54,072 bases of DNA, taken from contig NZ_DAGX01000004.1 of NCBI RefSeq assembly GCF_002498315.1, forward strand, positions 1-54,072, written 5' to 3'. Shown piece by piece: positions 1 through 7,233 of this stretch. The number at the start of each line of letters is the position of its first letter. The stretch's first letter is position 1. The stretch comes from Methanofollis sp. UBA420. Its GTDB lineage: Archaea; Halobacteriota; Methanomicrobia; Methanomicrobiales; Methanofollaceae. The notes beneath the pieces are model-generated. The model made no database searches, was not told the origin of the DNA, and saw nothing but the letters and a program-made list of their open reading frames with translations. The position numbers and the translations under genes are program-made.

Positions 1-189
1 ACCCAGCACGACGAGATCGTCGTCCAGCACGCCGCCCGGAAGATCATCGACCTCTCCCTCGAGTACAACAAGCCGGTCGCCCTCGGCATCTCCGGGCCCG
101 GCATGACCCGCATGGAAGCCAACGAGCGGATCGACTACGCAAAGCGCGCCGTTGAATCTGCCGTCAAGATGGTGCAGAGATTAGGATGA
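1..189 (+). CDS. ribH: 6,7-dimethyl-8-ribityllumazine synthase, C-terminal part
   Basis: This is the last 62 codons of a gene that begins before the window. The product would condense 5-amino-6-ribitylaminouracil with dihydroxybutanone phosphate in riboflavin synthesis, which also feeds FAD and F420 precursors. The frame opens with TQHDEIVVQHAARKI and ends with GISGPGMTRMEANERIDY and KMVQRLG, which matches the archaeal RibH C-terminus as I remember it from methanogens, including the conserved HDE motif. The stop TGA overlaps the ATG of the next gene in an ATGA arrangement, so the two are probably translated from one message. Recognition is from memory of the family; the missing N-terminus cannot be judged. 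Confidence 0.85.
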   Translation, partial: TQHDEIVVQHAARKIIDLSLEYNKPVALGISGPGMTRMEANERIDYAKRAVESAVKMVQRLG

Positions 190-1328
190 GGACCCTCTCC
201 GAGAAGATCGGCGCTGTCGCCCCGTCGGCGACGATCGAGATCACCGACGCCGCCAAAAAGATGAAGAGAGAGGGGATCGACGTGATCAGCCTCTCCATCG
301 GCGAACCCGACTTCGCCACGCCGGAGCATATCGTGCAGGCCTGCTCCGACGCCCTGGCGCGCGGCGAGACCCACTATGCCCCGTCGGCCGGCATCCCGGA
401 ACTCCTCCATGCCGTGGCCGCGAAGTGCCGGACAGAGAACGGGATCCCCTGCGGACCGGAGAACGTCATCGCCACCTGCGGGGCGAAGGACGCCATCTAT
501 GAGGCGATGCAGGCCTGCCTCAACCCCGGTGACGAGGTGATCCTCCCTGACCCGGCCTGGGTCAGCTACGAGCCCTGCGTCCAGATGGCAGACGGGCGGG
601 TCGTCCACCACCCCCTGAAGGAGCCCTCCTTCCAGATCGACGACGCCATCCTGGAGCGGGTCGGGCAGAAGACGAAGATGATCGTCGTCAATACCCCCTC
701 GAACCCGGCCGGGACGGTGCTCTCGAAGGCCTCCCTGAAACTTGTCGCGGACCTCTGCGAGGACTACGACCTTCTCGCCCTCTCCGACGAGATCTACGAA
801 AAACTCATCTATGGCAAAGAGCACATATCCCTCGCGGCCCTCGGGGACATGGCCGAACGGACGATCACCATCAACGGCTTTTCCAAGGCCTACGCGATGA
901 CAGGGTGGCGCCTCGGGTATGCCGTCGCCCCCCTGCCCATACTGCGGCAGATGATGAAGGTCCAGCAGCACTCGATCTCCTCCCCCACGACCTTCGTCAT
1001 GTGGGGCGGCGTCGCGGCCCTGCAGGGCGACCAGACCTGTGTCGAGGCGATGCGGAAGGAGTTCGAGGCGCGCCGGATGTACATGCTCGACGAGTTCGCC
1101 TCGATGGGCTACACGGTTGCCCCGCCGGACGGCGCTTTCTACGCATTCGTGAAGGTGGAGGGCGACGACATGGCGATCGCGCGTTCCTGGCTGAATGACG
1201 CACACGTCGCGGCAACCCCGGGTACGGCCTTCAATGCCCCGGGCTGGATACGCGTCTCCTATGCCGCCTCCATCCCCACACTGAAAGAGGCGATGAGGCG
1301 GATACGTGCCTGGAAAAGCGGACAGTAA
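186..1328 (+). CDS. Class I PLP-dependent aminotransferase (AspC-like)
   Basis: A 380-residue cytoplasmic fold-type I aminotransferase that would move amino groups between an amino acid and a 2-oxo acid. Family marks are visible in order: GEPDF near residue 39, NPAG at 173, the DEIYE cofactor segment at 201, and the PLP lysine K234 inside NGFSKAYAMTGWR. The C-terminal carboxylate-binding arginine lies in GWIRVSYA. Length is normal for the family. The ATG overlaps the ribH stop, so co-transcription is likely. Substrate (aspartate, aromatic or branched amino acids) cannot be told from sequence. A second paralogue with the same spacing to its lysine lies at 9023. Confidence 0.9.
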   Translation: MRTLSEKIGAVAPSATIEITDAAKKMKREGIDVISLSIGEPDFATPEHIVQACSDALARGETHYAPSAGIPELLHAVAAKCRTENGIPCGPENVIATCGAKDAIYEAMQACLNPGDEVILPDPAWVSYEPCVQMADGRVVHHPLKEPSFQIDDAILERVGQKTKMIVVNTPSNPAGTVLSKASLKLVADLCEDYDLLALSDEIYEKLIYGKEHISLAALGDMAERTITINGFSKAYAMTGWRLGYAVAPLPILRQMMKVQQHSISSPTTFVMWGGVAALQGDQTCVEAMRKEFEARRMYMLDEFASMGYTVAPPDGAFYAFVKVEGDDMAIARSWLNDAHVAATPGTAFNAPGWIRVSYAASIPTLKEAMRRIRAWKSGQ

Positions 1329-1349
1329 CAACCAGAAACTACAGACGGC

Positions 1350-3104
1350 ATGAGTGCCTCAGGATACTGCGGGGACAGATCGCCCCCACGGATATTCCTC
1401 ACTATCATTTTTTTCCTGATACTCCTGCTGCCGTCCGCTTCTATCGCTTCTTCCCCGGAAAAAAACGTTCTTCTTCTTCATTCCTATCACGAGGGCCTCT
1501 CATGGACCGACGGGGTCACCGACGGCATATACTCAGCTTTTGACGAGGGGACCACAGATGTCAACCTCTATATCGAGTACATGGACACCCCACGGATCGC
1601 GAGTCCCCGCTACTCCGCGGAGATGGTCGAGATGTACAGGCTCAAGTATGGGGATATCAAACTCGATGCCATCATTTGCTCGGACGAATATGCCTTTCAC
1701 TTCCTCCGCGAGCACCATGACGACCTCTTCCCCGGGACGCCGGTCATCTTCTGCGGGGTGAACTATTTTGAGGACAGGTACCTTGCCGGGTGGGAGAACT
1801 GCACCGGGATCGTCGAAGTCGCCGATGTGCAGGGGACGGTCGACGCCGCCATCTCAATCAATCCGGGCGTCAGGGAGGTCTATGTCGTCAACGACAATAC
1901 GCTGACCGGGATAGCCGACAGAAAAGTCGTCGAAGAGGTCGCAAAGGGCTATGAGGGCCATCTCACCTTCACAATGCCGGAGAACCAGACCCTTGATGAG
2001 ATAAAGGAGGACGTCGGTGGCCTCTCTCCCGACACGGTCGTCCTCCTCATGACCCTTACCAGGGACGCAAACGGCACCTATTACGAATACGACGATGTCA
2101 TCAAGGAGGTCTCCGGCGCCTCCCGCGTGCCGGTCTACAGTGTCTGGGAGGTCTATATGGGGGACGGCCTGACCGGGGGAAATCTCCTCTCTGCCGAGGA
2201 CCAGGGACGGGAGGCGGGCATGATGACCCTCAGGGTTCTCAACGGCGAATCGGCCTCCTCGATCCCGGTAAAAAAAGAGCCTCAAGGAGAGTACTTCTTC
2301 GACTATGTCCAGTTGAAGAGGTTCGGCCTCGAAAATGCCCCTCTCCCGGCAGGGAGCACGGTGATCAACAGCCCGCCGCCCTCGATCGAGATCGACAGGA
2401 CCGTGGCAGTGGCGGGCGCCTTCGCCATCGCCACCCTCGTCATCGCCGTCCTCTTCCTCGGTTATACGGTCAGGATCAGGAGGAGGTCGGAGGGCGCGCT
2501 CAGGGAGAGCGAGGAGAAGTTCCGGGCCCTTGCCGAGCGGAGTTTCGACCTGATCTTCGCCACCGATGCCGAGGGCCTGTTCACCTATGTCTCTCCCGCA
2601 GTTCGCCGCATCAGCGGATACGACCCCGGGGAATTTCTGGGCAAAAATTTCGTGTTCAACCAGGGAGACGCCGATCTCTCCAGATTTGAATCCTTCTTTG
2701 CAGACCTTCGAGAGGGGAAGGCGATCGAGGGACTGGCGATCCGTATCCGTGCGAAGGACGGGTCGGCACGGTACCTCGAGATCAATGCCGCACCTATCCT
2801 GAACAGCGGGGTGATGGTCGGGGCCCAGGGTGTGGCGCGGGACGTCACCGAGAGGATGGAGATGGAGAGGGTGCGGGCCGAGGCCTACGCACAGATCGAG
2901 CAGAACATCGCGCAGTTCGCCATACTGGGCGACGAGATCAGAAACCCCCTCGCCGTGATCGTCGGCATCGCCGACCTCCACTGCGAGGAGCGCCATGCCG
3001 GGCAGATCATGGAGCAGGCAGAGATCATCGACGGGATCATCACCGCGCTGGACCGCGGCTGGATCGAGTCAGAGAAGGTCCGGGAATACCTCAGGAAACA
3101 CTGA
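1350..3104 (+). CDS. Membrane sensor: ABC-type binding domain, PAS, degenerate HisKA
   Basis: A 584-residue membrane protein. Residues about 15-33 form a signal anchor, 38-345 look like the ABC_sub_bind domain (NVLLLHSYHEG start, GTPVIFCGVNYF), 350-375 form a second membrane segment, and 385-500 form a PAS domain (FRALAERSFDLIFATD). The end, about 503-584, resembles a HisKA dimerisation helix pair, but the usual H-E-L-R-x-P-L phospho-acceptor site reads GDEIRNPLAV with no histidine, and there is no ATPase domain. The design is therefore an outside ligand-binding domain joined to an inside PAS output that cannot phosphorylate itself. It may pair with another kinase or act by protein contact. 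Ligand unknown. It stands alone, 21 bp after the aminotransferase. Confidence 0.75.
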   Translation: MSASGYCGDRSPPRIFLTIIFFLILLLPSASIASSPEKNVLLLHSYHEGLSWTDGVTDGIYSAFDEGTTDVNLYIEYMDTPRIASPRYSAEMVEMYRLKYGDIKLDAIICSDEYAFHFLREHHDDLFPGTPVIFCGVNYFEDRYLAGWENCTGIVEVADVQGTVDAAISINPGVREVYVVNDNTLTGIADRKVVEEVAKGYEGHLTFTMPENQTLDEIKEDVGGLSPDTVVLLMTLTRDANGTYYEYDDVIKEVSGASRVPVYSVWEVYMGDGLTGGNLLSAEDQGREAGMMTLRVLNGESASSIPVKKEPQGEYFFDYVQLKRFGLENAPLPAGSTVINSPPPSIEIDRTVAVAGAFAIATLVIAVLFLGYTVRIRRRSEGALRESEEKFRALAERSFDLIFATDAEGLFTYVSPAVRRISGYDPGEFLGKNFVFNQGDADLSRFESFFADLREGKAIEGLAIRIRAKDGSARYLEINAAPILNSGVMVGAQGVARDVTERMEMERVRAEAYAQIEQNIAQFAILGDEIRNPLAVIVGIADLHCEERHAGQIMEQAEIIDGIITALDRGWIESEKVREYLRKH

Positions 3105-3167
3105 GGTTTTTATGGGCAGGGGACGATCCTCTTCATCCATGATCCTGGCGGCAGGGGGGACCCCGCA

Positions 3168-3533
3168 GTGAAGGAGAATTTCGTCGTCCTCTGGCGGCGG
3201 CGGCCCGGCACCGCATGCCCGTACAGGACGGCCGATACGGGACTGAGCCTTTCCGAACTCCTCAGGGATCTTGTCCCGATGCTGGAGGAGAACGGCGTCA
3301 CGGTGGAGATGGAGGTCGAGGAGGCGGACGGGGAAGGGGGCGTCTTTTTCAACGGCGTCACCCTCGACGACCTCCTTGCAGAGGCGGTAGGGGCAGAACG
3401 CTACTGCGCAGGTCCTTCACGGATGGAGGAACTCGGCAACCCGGCCCTTGCTTTCGATCCGAACGCTCCTGTCGGACGGGTGCTCCCGGAGATCGTCTTC
3501 AGGAAGGCGGTGCTCCTCGCCCTGGAGGAGTGA
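3168..3533 (+). CDS. DUF2703-like small protein
   Basis: A 121-residue soluble protein starting at GTG. It begins with a beta strand (NFVVLWRRR), has a helical stretch (SLSELLRDLVPMLEENGVTVEMEVEE), then FFNGVTLDDLLAEAVG and a final helix VFRKAVLLALEE. This order resembles DUF2703, a thioredoxin-like family of unknown role in archaea and anaerobic bacteria. The cysteines usually found early in that family are reduced to one here (C18), so any redox role is doubtful. The high GC bias in codon third positions supports it being coding. No ATG lies nearby, and GTG at 3168 gives the fold a complete first strand. Confidence 0.6.
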   Translation: MKENFVVLWRRRPGTACPYRTADTGLSLSELLRDLVPMLEENGVTVEMEVEEADGEGGVFFNGVTLDDLLAEAVGAERYCAGPSRMEELGNPALAFDPNAPVGRVLPEIVFRKAVLLALEE

Positions 3534-3572
3534 GACCCTATCCTTAAATTGATCGGCGTACACTCTCTTCGT

Positions 3573-4220
3573 ATGAGCCATTGGATTTTTGATGTCCTGT
3601 TGAACCCGGACGCGTTCTTCAGGGAGAGGGCGGACAAAGCCCCGGCACTGATGGTGCCCTTCATCCTCGTGCTGATCGCCGGGATCATCGGCGCCGTTAC
3701 GGCCTATCTCACCATGACCGCCATGCTCCCCTCCCTCCCCTCGGAGATGCAGGGGTTTGTCGGCCTCATCGGCATCACCACGGCGATCGGCATCGTGATC
3801 TTCTCCCTGATCATCTGGGCCGTCCAGGCCCTCGTCTTCTATGCTCTCTCCTCCTTTTACAACGGGTCCGGCGACCTGAAGAAGAGCCTCGAAGCGGTGG
3901 GGTACGGGTACGTCCCTCTCATCGTCTCTGCCCTGATCATTCTCGGCCTGACGTACTCTTTCCTCTCCTCCTTCACCTTCCCGGCCATCGACTTTACCGA
4001 CCCGGCGGCCTCGGCGGCCTTCCAGGAGATGATCCGGAAGTCCCCACTGGTCCAGGCGGGCCAGATCGTCGGCGTCATCTTCCTTGTCTGGGCGGCGAAC
4101 ATCTGGATCTTCGGGATGAAGTACGCTCGCGGCCTCACCACCAGGGACGCCGCGGTCGTCGTCGGTGTGCCGGTGGTCTTATATATCGTCTATCAGATCA
4201 TCATGCTCGGTGTGCTGTAG
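3573..4220 (+). CDS. Yip1-family integral membrane protein
   Basis: A 215-residue membrane protein with about five hydrophobic helices. It opens with WIFDVLLNPDAFFRE, the amphipathic start typical of Yip1 domains in archaea, followed by helices at roughly 25-50, 65-100, 115-140 and 165-210. I chose ATG 3573 over an in-frame TTG at 3549 because the family start is normally just before the WxFDVLxNP segment and a TATA-like TTAAATT lies only a few bases before the TTG. It ends one base before the next gene, a secreted CARDB-like protein, so the two probably form an envelope operon. Function in archaea is not established. Confidence 0.75.
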   Translation: MSHWIFDVLLNPDAFFRERADKAPALMVPFILVLIAGIIGAVTAYLTMTAMLPSLPSEMQGFVGLIGITTAIGIVIFSLIIWAVQALVFYALSSFYNGSGDLKKSLEAVGYGYVPLIVSALIILGLTYSFLSSFTFPAIDFTDPAASAAFQEMIRKSPLVQAGQIVGVIFLVWAANIWIFGMKYARGLTTRDAAVVVGVPVVLYIVYQIIMLGVL

Positions 4221-5375
4221 ATGAGAGAGGTGTTCTTCACCGGTGCATTCTTCCTTCTCCTCCTCCTTGCCGGGGCGGCGGACGCGGCGACGCCTGAGGA
4301 AGACGCCGCACAGGTGATGGTCACCGGGGCGGTGATCGAACCGGCGGTCCTGATGCCCGGCGACGTGGCGACGGTCACGGTCACGGTGAAGAACACGGCA
4401 CAGGTGAGCGTGCCTATCAGAAGTGCAAAGATGTACACCGAGGGGAACATCCTCGTCCTCGACAACCCCTACCAGACCTTCGGTGCGATCGGGGCGGGGA
4501 ACGAGGCCTCTTTCACCTTTACTGTGCAGGCAGATGCCGGTTCCGGGACCTATTACCCGCGTCTTGTCCTCGACTTCACGAATGCCGGGTCATTGCGCTA
4601 CGCGGTGCCGGTGAGGGTCGACGCCGTTGAACCACGGGTCTCGGTCGCCGACGTTCCCGACGCCTTCACCGCAGGAAAGAAGGAAATGGTGAGGGTGACG
4701 GTGAGCAATCCCCGCTCGGGAGAGATCAACGGCGTCTCGGTGGTCCCGTCGGGCGAGGGGATAGTGAGTGTCCCGACAAGCACCTTCATCGGTGCGCTTG
4801 CGCCTGACAGTTCTGCAGAGGCGACATTCAACATCACGCCCGACCGTGAAGTTACTCTCACGATGACGGTGACGTACAGGAACGGCAGGAACCAGCGGAC
4901 GACCGAGGCATCGATCCCGATCATCTTTTCCGAGAACAAGAAGGGTGCACGGATCGTCGTCTCCGGGGTGGAGGTGACACCTGAGAACGGATCGTACCGG
5001 GTCAGCGGGGACGTGACCAATGCCGGACTCGAGGTGGCAAAGGCCGTCGTCGTCACCGTGGGGTCCCCCGGCGTCCCTGTCGATCCGGACCGCGTCTACC
5101 CGGTCGCCTCCCTGGACCCGGACGATCTCTCGAACTTCGAACTGACCTTCAGGGCCGAAAACGTCACCGAGGTCCCGCTCGTCATCGAGTACAGGGATAC
5201 TGACGGGAACCTCTACACGACGAAGACGAACATCTCGGTCGAAGGAACCGTGCTGCCCGGGCAGGGGGAAGAGGGCGGGCCCGTCCCCTTGACGGTCGTC
5301 CTTCTCATCGTCGCCATCGTGGCGGTCGTCGGGGCCGTGATCTTCTTCTCCTGGAGGAAGGCGAAGGGGGGATAG
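4221..5375 (+). CDS. Secreted CARDB/S-layer-like protein with C-terminal membrane anchor
   Basis: A 384-residue exported protein. Residues 1-22 form a signal peptide ending near GAADAAT. The body is beta-rich with repeated immunoglobulin-like units (PAVLMPGDVATVTVTVKN near 33; YPRLVLDFTNAGSLRY near 112; SVPTSTFIGALAPDSSAEATF near 190; VSGDVTNAGLEVAKAVVVTV near 258), the style of COG1361 S-layer-like or CARDB proteins. A membrane helix at about 355-378 is followed by a short basic tail (SWRKAKGG). It is probably anchored in the membrane with its beta domains facing the S-layer space. It directly follows the Yip1-family gene with no gap. Binding partner unknown. Confidence 0.75.
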   Translation: MREVFFTGAFFLLLLLAGAADAATPEEDAAQVMVTGAVIEPAVLMPGDVATVTVTVKNTAQVSVPIRSAKMYTEGNILVLDNPYQTFGAIGAGNEASFTFTVQADAGSGTYYPRLVLDFTNAGSLRYAVPVRVDAVEPRVSVADVPDAFTAGKKEMVRVTVSNPRSGEINGVSVVPSGEGIVSVPTSTFIGALAPDSSAEATFNITPDREVTLTMTVTYRNGRNQRTTEASIPIIFSENKKGARIVVSGVEVTPENGSYRVSGDVTNAGLEVAKAVVVTVGSPGVPVDPDRVYPVASLDPDDLSNFELTFRAENVTEVPLVIEYRDTDGNLYTTKTNISVEGTVLPGQGEEGGPVPLTVVLLIVAIVAVVGAVIFFSWRKAKGG

Positions 5376-5770
5376 CGCCCGGGGCACCCCCTGACCCTCG
5401 TCCCCCTGGTTTACAGCAGACCTCCCTTCTTTACAGTCGTTTACAGCAGTTCGCGGAAGGCACTGAAATTCAACAGACGGATTTGAGAGCTTTGATATCG
5501 GTTATCTCCGCCACATGACGATATCGCATGATCGTTTGCAGCATCGCGGATATCACACACACGCACCCACCCGGAGGGAGGAGAAGAGATGCCACTGTGT
5601 GTGTGTGTTGTGCTGTAAGTTAGTACTGAGAGAGAGACGCGCGCTCTATCTCTATTAGTATTGTCAGTTTCCGGGCCAATTCTCGCTTTTCGATCGTCGC
5701 GGCAGGTGCTGAAAATCTGCTGTAAACGTGCTGCAATGCTGTAAGAGTCACGGACAGAAAAAGAGGGTAT
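5376..5770 (+). repeat. Gene-free stretch with TTTACAGCA iterons in inverted clusters
   Basis: This lies between two convergent genes, so it is not an ordinary promoter region. TTTACAGCAG occurs at 5410-5419 and 5440-5449, TTTACAGTCG at 5430-5439 and TTTGCAGCAT at 5535-5544. The reverse form follows: TGCTGTAAG at 5611-5619, CTGCTGTAAA at 5717-5726, TGCTGCAA at 5729-5736 and TGCTGTAAG at 5737-5745. Between them a CA run near 5554 faces a GT run at 5596-5608 and could pair into a stem. No convincing ORF is seen. It could be a DNA-binding array near the origin or a structured RNA. Confidence 0.6.
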
Positions 5771-6259
5771 TCATCCCCGCGAGTGGGAGATGATATGCCT
5801 GAGTTCGGGGACGATGATCTTGCTGGTGGCGAGGGTCACGGCGCCTGTCGAACCGGGGACGCAGAAGACCGCCTTCCCGCCGACGATGCCCGCGGTCGCC
5901 CGCGAGAGGAGGGCCGAGGTCCCGATCTCGTCGAAGGAGAGCATCCTGAAGAGTTCGCCAAAGCCCTCCATCCTCTTCTCGAAGAAGGGCTCGACGGCCT
6001 CGATGGTGCAGTCGTCAGGGGTGAGGCCGGTGCCGCCGTTGAGGACTACGGCGTCGGCCTTCCCGAGCGCGGTGACAAGGGCGGCCCGGATCGCCTGCCT
6101 GTCGTCCTTCACGATCACCGAGAAGACGACCCTGTATCCCCCGGCGGTGAGAAGGTCACGGATCGCCTTTCCGCTGGTATCGTTCTCCTCGGTACGGGTC
6201 GAAGAGACAGTGATCACCGCCGCAGTGATCTCGATCGGCTTGATGTGCTCGGGTTTCAT
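5771..6259 (-). CDS. moaB: MoaB/Mog-family molybdopterin biosynthesis protein
   Basis: A 162-residue cytoplasmic protein expected to adenylylate molybdopterin before metal insertion, needed for tungsten or molybdenum formylmethanofuran and formate dehydrogenases in methanogens. Visible marks are ITAAVITVSSTRTEENDTSG at residues 11-30, KADAVVLNGGTGLTPDDCT in the middle (the GGTG nucleotide-binding loop), and FCVPGSTGAVTLA near the end. The open frame extends 77 codons upstream, but MKPEHIKPIEIT gives the usual family length and start, and the extra part would cross an ORB site. It points away from the origin; the ORB at 6329 lies about 70 bp upstream of its start. Confidence 0.88.
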   Translation of the reverse strand: MKPEHIKPIEITAAVITVSSTRTEENDTSGKAIRDLLTAGGYRVVFSVIVKDDRQAIRAALVTALGKADAVVLNGGTGLTPDDCTIEAVEPFFEKRMEGFGELFRMLSFDEIGTSALLSRATAGIVGGKAVFCVPGSTGAVTLATSKIIVPELRHIISHSRG

Positions 6260-6328
6260 GAGAAGCCTCGGGGATATGTTGATCGCTCCCTCTGATACTT
6301 CTTGTGATAGAAGGGCCGCAAACCCCGA

Positions 6329-6347
6329 CCCCTTTGTTTCCACTGGA
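6329..6347 (-). promoter_or_regulatory. ORB element (Orc1 binding site), left
   Basis: Read on the minus strand the site is TCCAGTGGAAACAAAGGGG, followed by TCGGGG, a close match to the archaeal origin recognition box with its G-string. It is identical over 19 bases to the distal copy at 10280. It points opposite to the two right-hand sites. Confidence 0.88.
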
Positions 6348-6426
6348 GGAATGGAGAGATAGGAGGGGAGAAGATATCGCGAAAAAGGGTAAAAAGAGGC
6401 TGAATTTACCTGTACTCCACTATTCT

Positions 6427-6984
6427 GATCATTATATCGCGCGGATCCGCCGATCAGACCCCGGGATCCGAGGAGATCACCGAAGATCATGGAAGATCAT
6501 GAGACGATCCCGGGAAGATCCCCTGATCTGATCGCAAGATCGCGGGATCCCGACCCTGATCCGGGATCAGGATCGCCGGATCTGAGATCAGGATCCACAG
6601 ATCAGGGATCAGATCAGGAAAAACGATCAGGAGATCAGGATCCGGGATCTGAGATCGAGATCGAGATTCAATCAGGGACAAATCAGGGACCAGTCAGGAG
6701 AGGTGATCTGAGATCTCGATCCCGGATCACAGATCAGGATCCAAGGATCGGAGATCGGGATCAGCCGATCACAGATCTGGATCTGACCGGGAGATCGAGA
6801 TCACAACCTCCGGATCATGATCCAGATCGGCGATTTCTGATCCTAAATTGAGGATCCTGATCCGTTGATCGCCGGAGATCGGGATCAGCTGCCGCGCTGA
6901 TCCGGGATCGGGGATCGGGATCTCTCCTGATCTCTCTGATCCTCTGTTTTGTGATCGAAAGATCCTGCTCTGAGATCATAGATC
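6427..6984. repeat. Dense GATC cluster inside the origin
   Basis: Counting by eye gives about 61 GATC tetramers in roughly 560 bp, against about two expected by chance. They sit mainly in GGATC, AGATC and TGATC contexts, spaced mostly 6-20 bp apart, without one fixed repeat unit. The cluster ends where the AT-rich zone begins. An open frame runs through part of it (6489-6851), but its protein is a low-complexity D/S/R/G product of the repeat and I do not call it a gene. A few more GATC sites lie at 7088-7125. GATC is a palindromic adenine methylation target, so methylation-linked control is possible. Confidence 0.9.
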
Positions 6985-7035
6985 ATTTATAGTACAAGTC
7001 GCGAAGCTTACAACAAGCTGTTTTTCTCAATATAA

Positions 7036-7060
7036 AAGAAAACAGATACTCTGTTTTCTT
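7036..7060. repeat. Perfect 10-bp inverted repeat in the AT-rich zone
   Basis: AAGAAAACAG at 7036-7045 and CTGTTTTCTT at 7051-7060 flank ATACT. It sits at the right edge of the candidate unwinding element, 5 bp before an ORB. A cruciform or a protein site are both possible. Confidence 0.7.
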
Positions 7061-7065
7061 GGCGT

Positions 7066-7084
7066 TCCAGTCGAAATAAAGGGG
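7066..7084 (+). promoter_or_regulatory. ORB element, right inner
   Basis: TCCAGTCGAAATAAAGGGG followed by TGGGGG. It differs from the left ORB at two positions within the 19-base core and keeps the G-string. Orientation is opposite to the left ORB and the same as the site at 7158. Confidence 0.8.
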
Positions 7085-7144
7085 TGGGGGATCAGATTCC
7101 TGATCTCGATGGATTCGACGGCGATCTCCCTGGCTGATATTTTG

Positions 7145-7152
7145 TTTATATA
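7145..7152 (+). promoter_or_regulatory. TATA box of orc1/cdc6
   Basis: TTTATATA in a TTTGTTTATATAC context. Transcription would start near 7171-7176, inside the ORB that follows, and this places the ATG at 7162 upstream of the message, arguing for a later translation start. Confidence 0.65.
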
Positions 7153-7157
7153 CTATC

Positions 7158-7176
7158 TCCAATGGAAACAAAGGGG
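7158..7176 (+). promoter_or_regulatory. ORB element over the orc1 transcription start
   Basis: TCCAATGGAAACAAAGGGG, one mismatch from the left ORB. It lies directly downstream of the orc1 TATA box and covers the expected start site, so Orc1 bound here could repress its own gene as well as act in the origin. Confidence 0.83.
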
Positions 7177-7233
7177 TTATATCTCCACGACCCCTATCAT
7201 CTGATGTTTTCCCCAGTACCCGCGGCTGATATC

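Larger units (their letters stand above)
6322..7180. other. Chromosomal replication origin (oriC)
   Basis: Three ORB-type initiator sites bracket this segment: one reversed at the left (6329-6347) and two forward at the right (7066-7084, 7158-7176), beside the orc1/cdc6 gene. That inverted arrangement around an unwinding zone is the known design of archaeal origins. The candidate unwinding element is the AT-rich stretch at about 6980-7060; a smaller one lies at 6370-6440. The interval also carries the GATC cluster. No replication data are available, so activity is inferred from site quality, orientation and position. Confidence 0.85.

Noticed and set aside
5376..5770. RNase P or SRP RNA in the iteron region
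   Set aside because: I could not find the conserved helices or sequence marks of either RNA; only the repeats and a CA/GT stem are seen.
6489..6851. Open frame of 120 codons in the origin
   Set aside because: It is a by-product of the GATC repeat; the protein is low-complexity D/S/R/G with no domain, promoter or ribosome site.
7162..7233. First ATG of the orc1 frame as translation start
   Set aside because: It lies only 10 bp after the TATA box and inside an ORB, upstream of the expected transcript start, and the added residues do not match the family.
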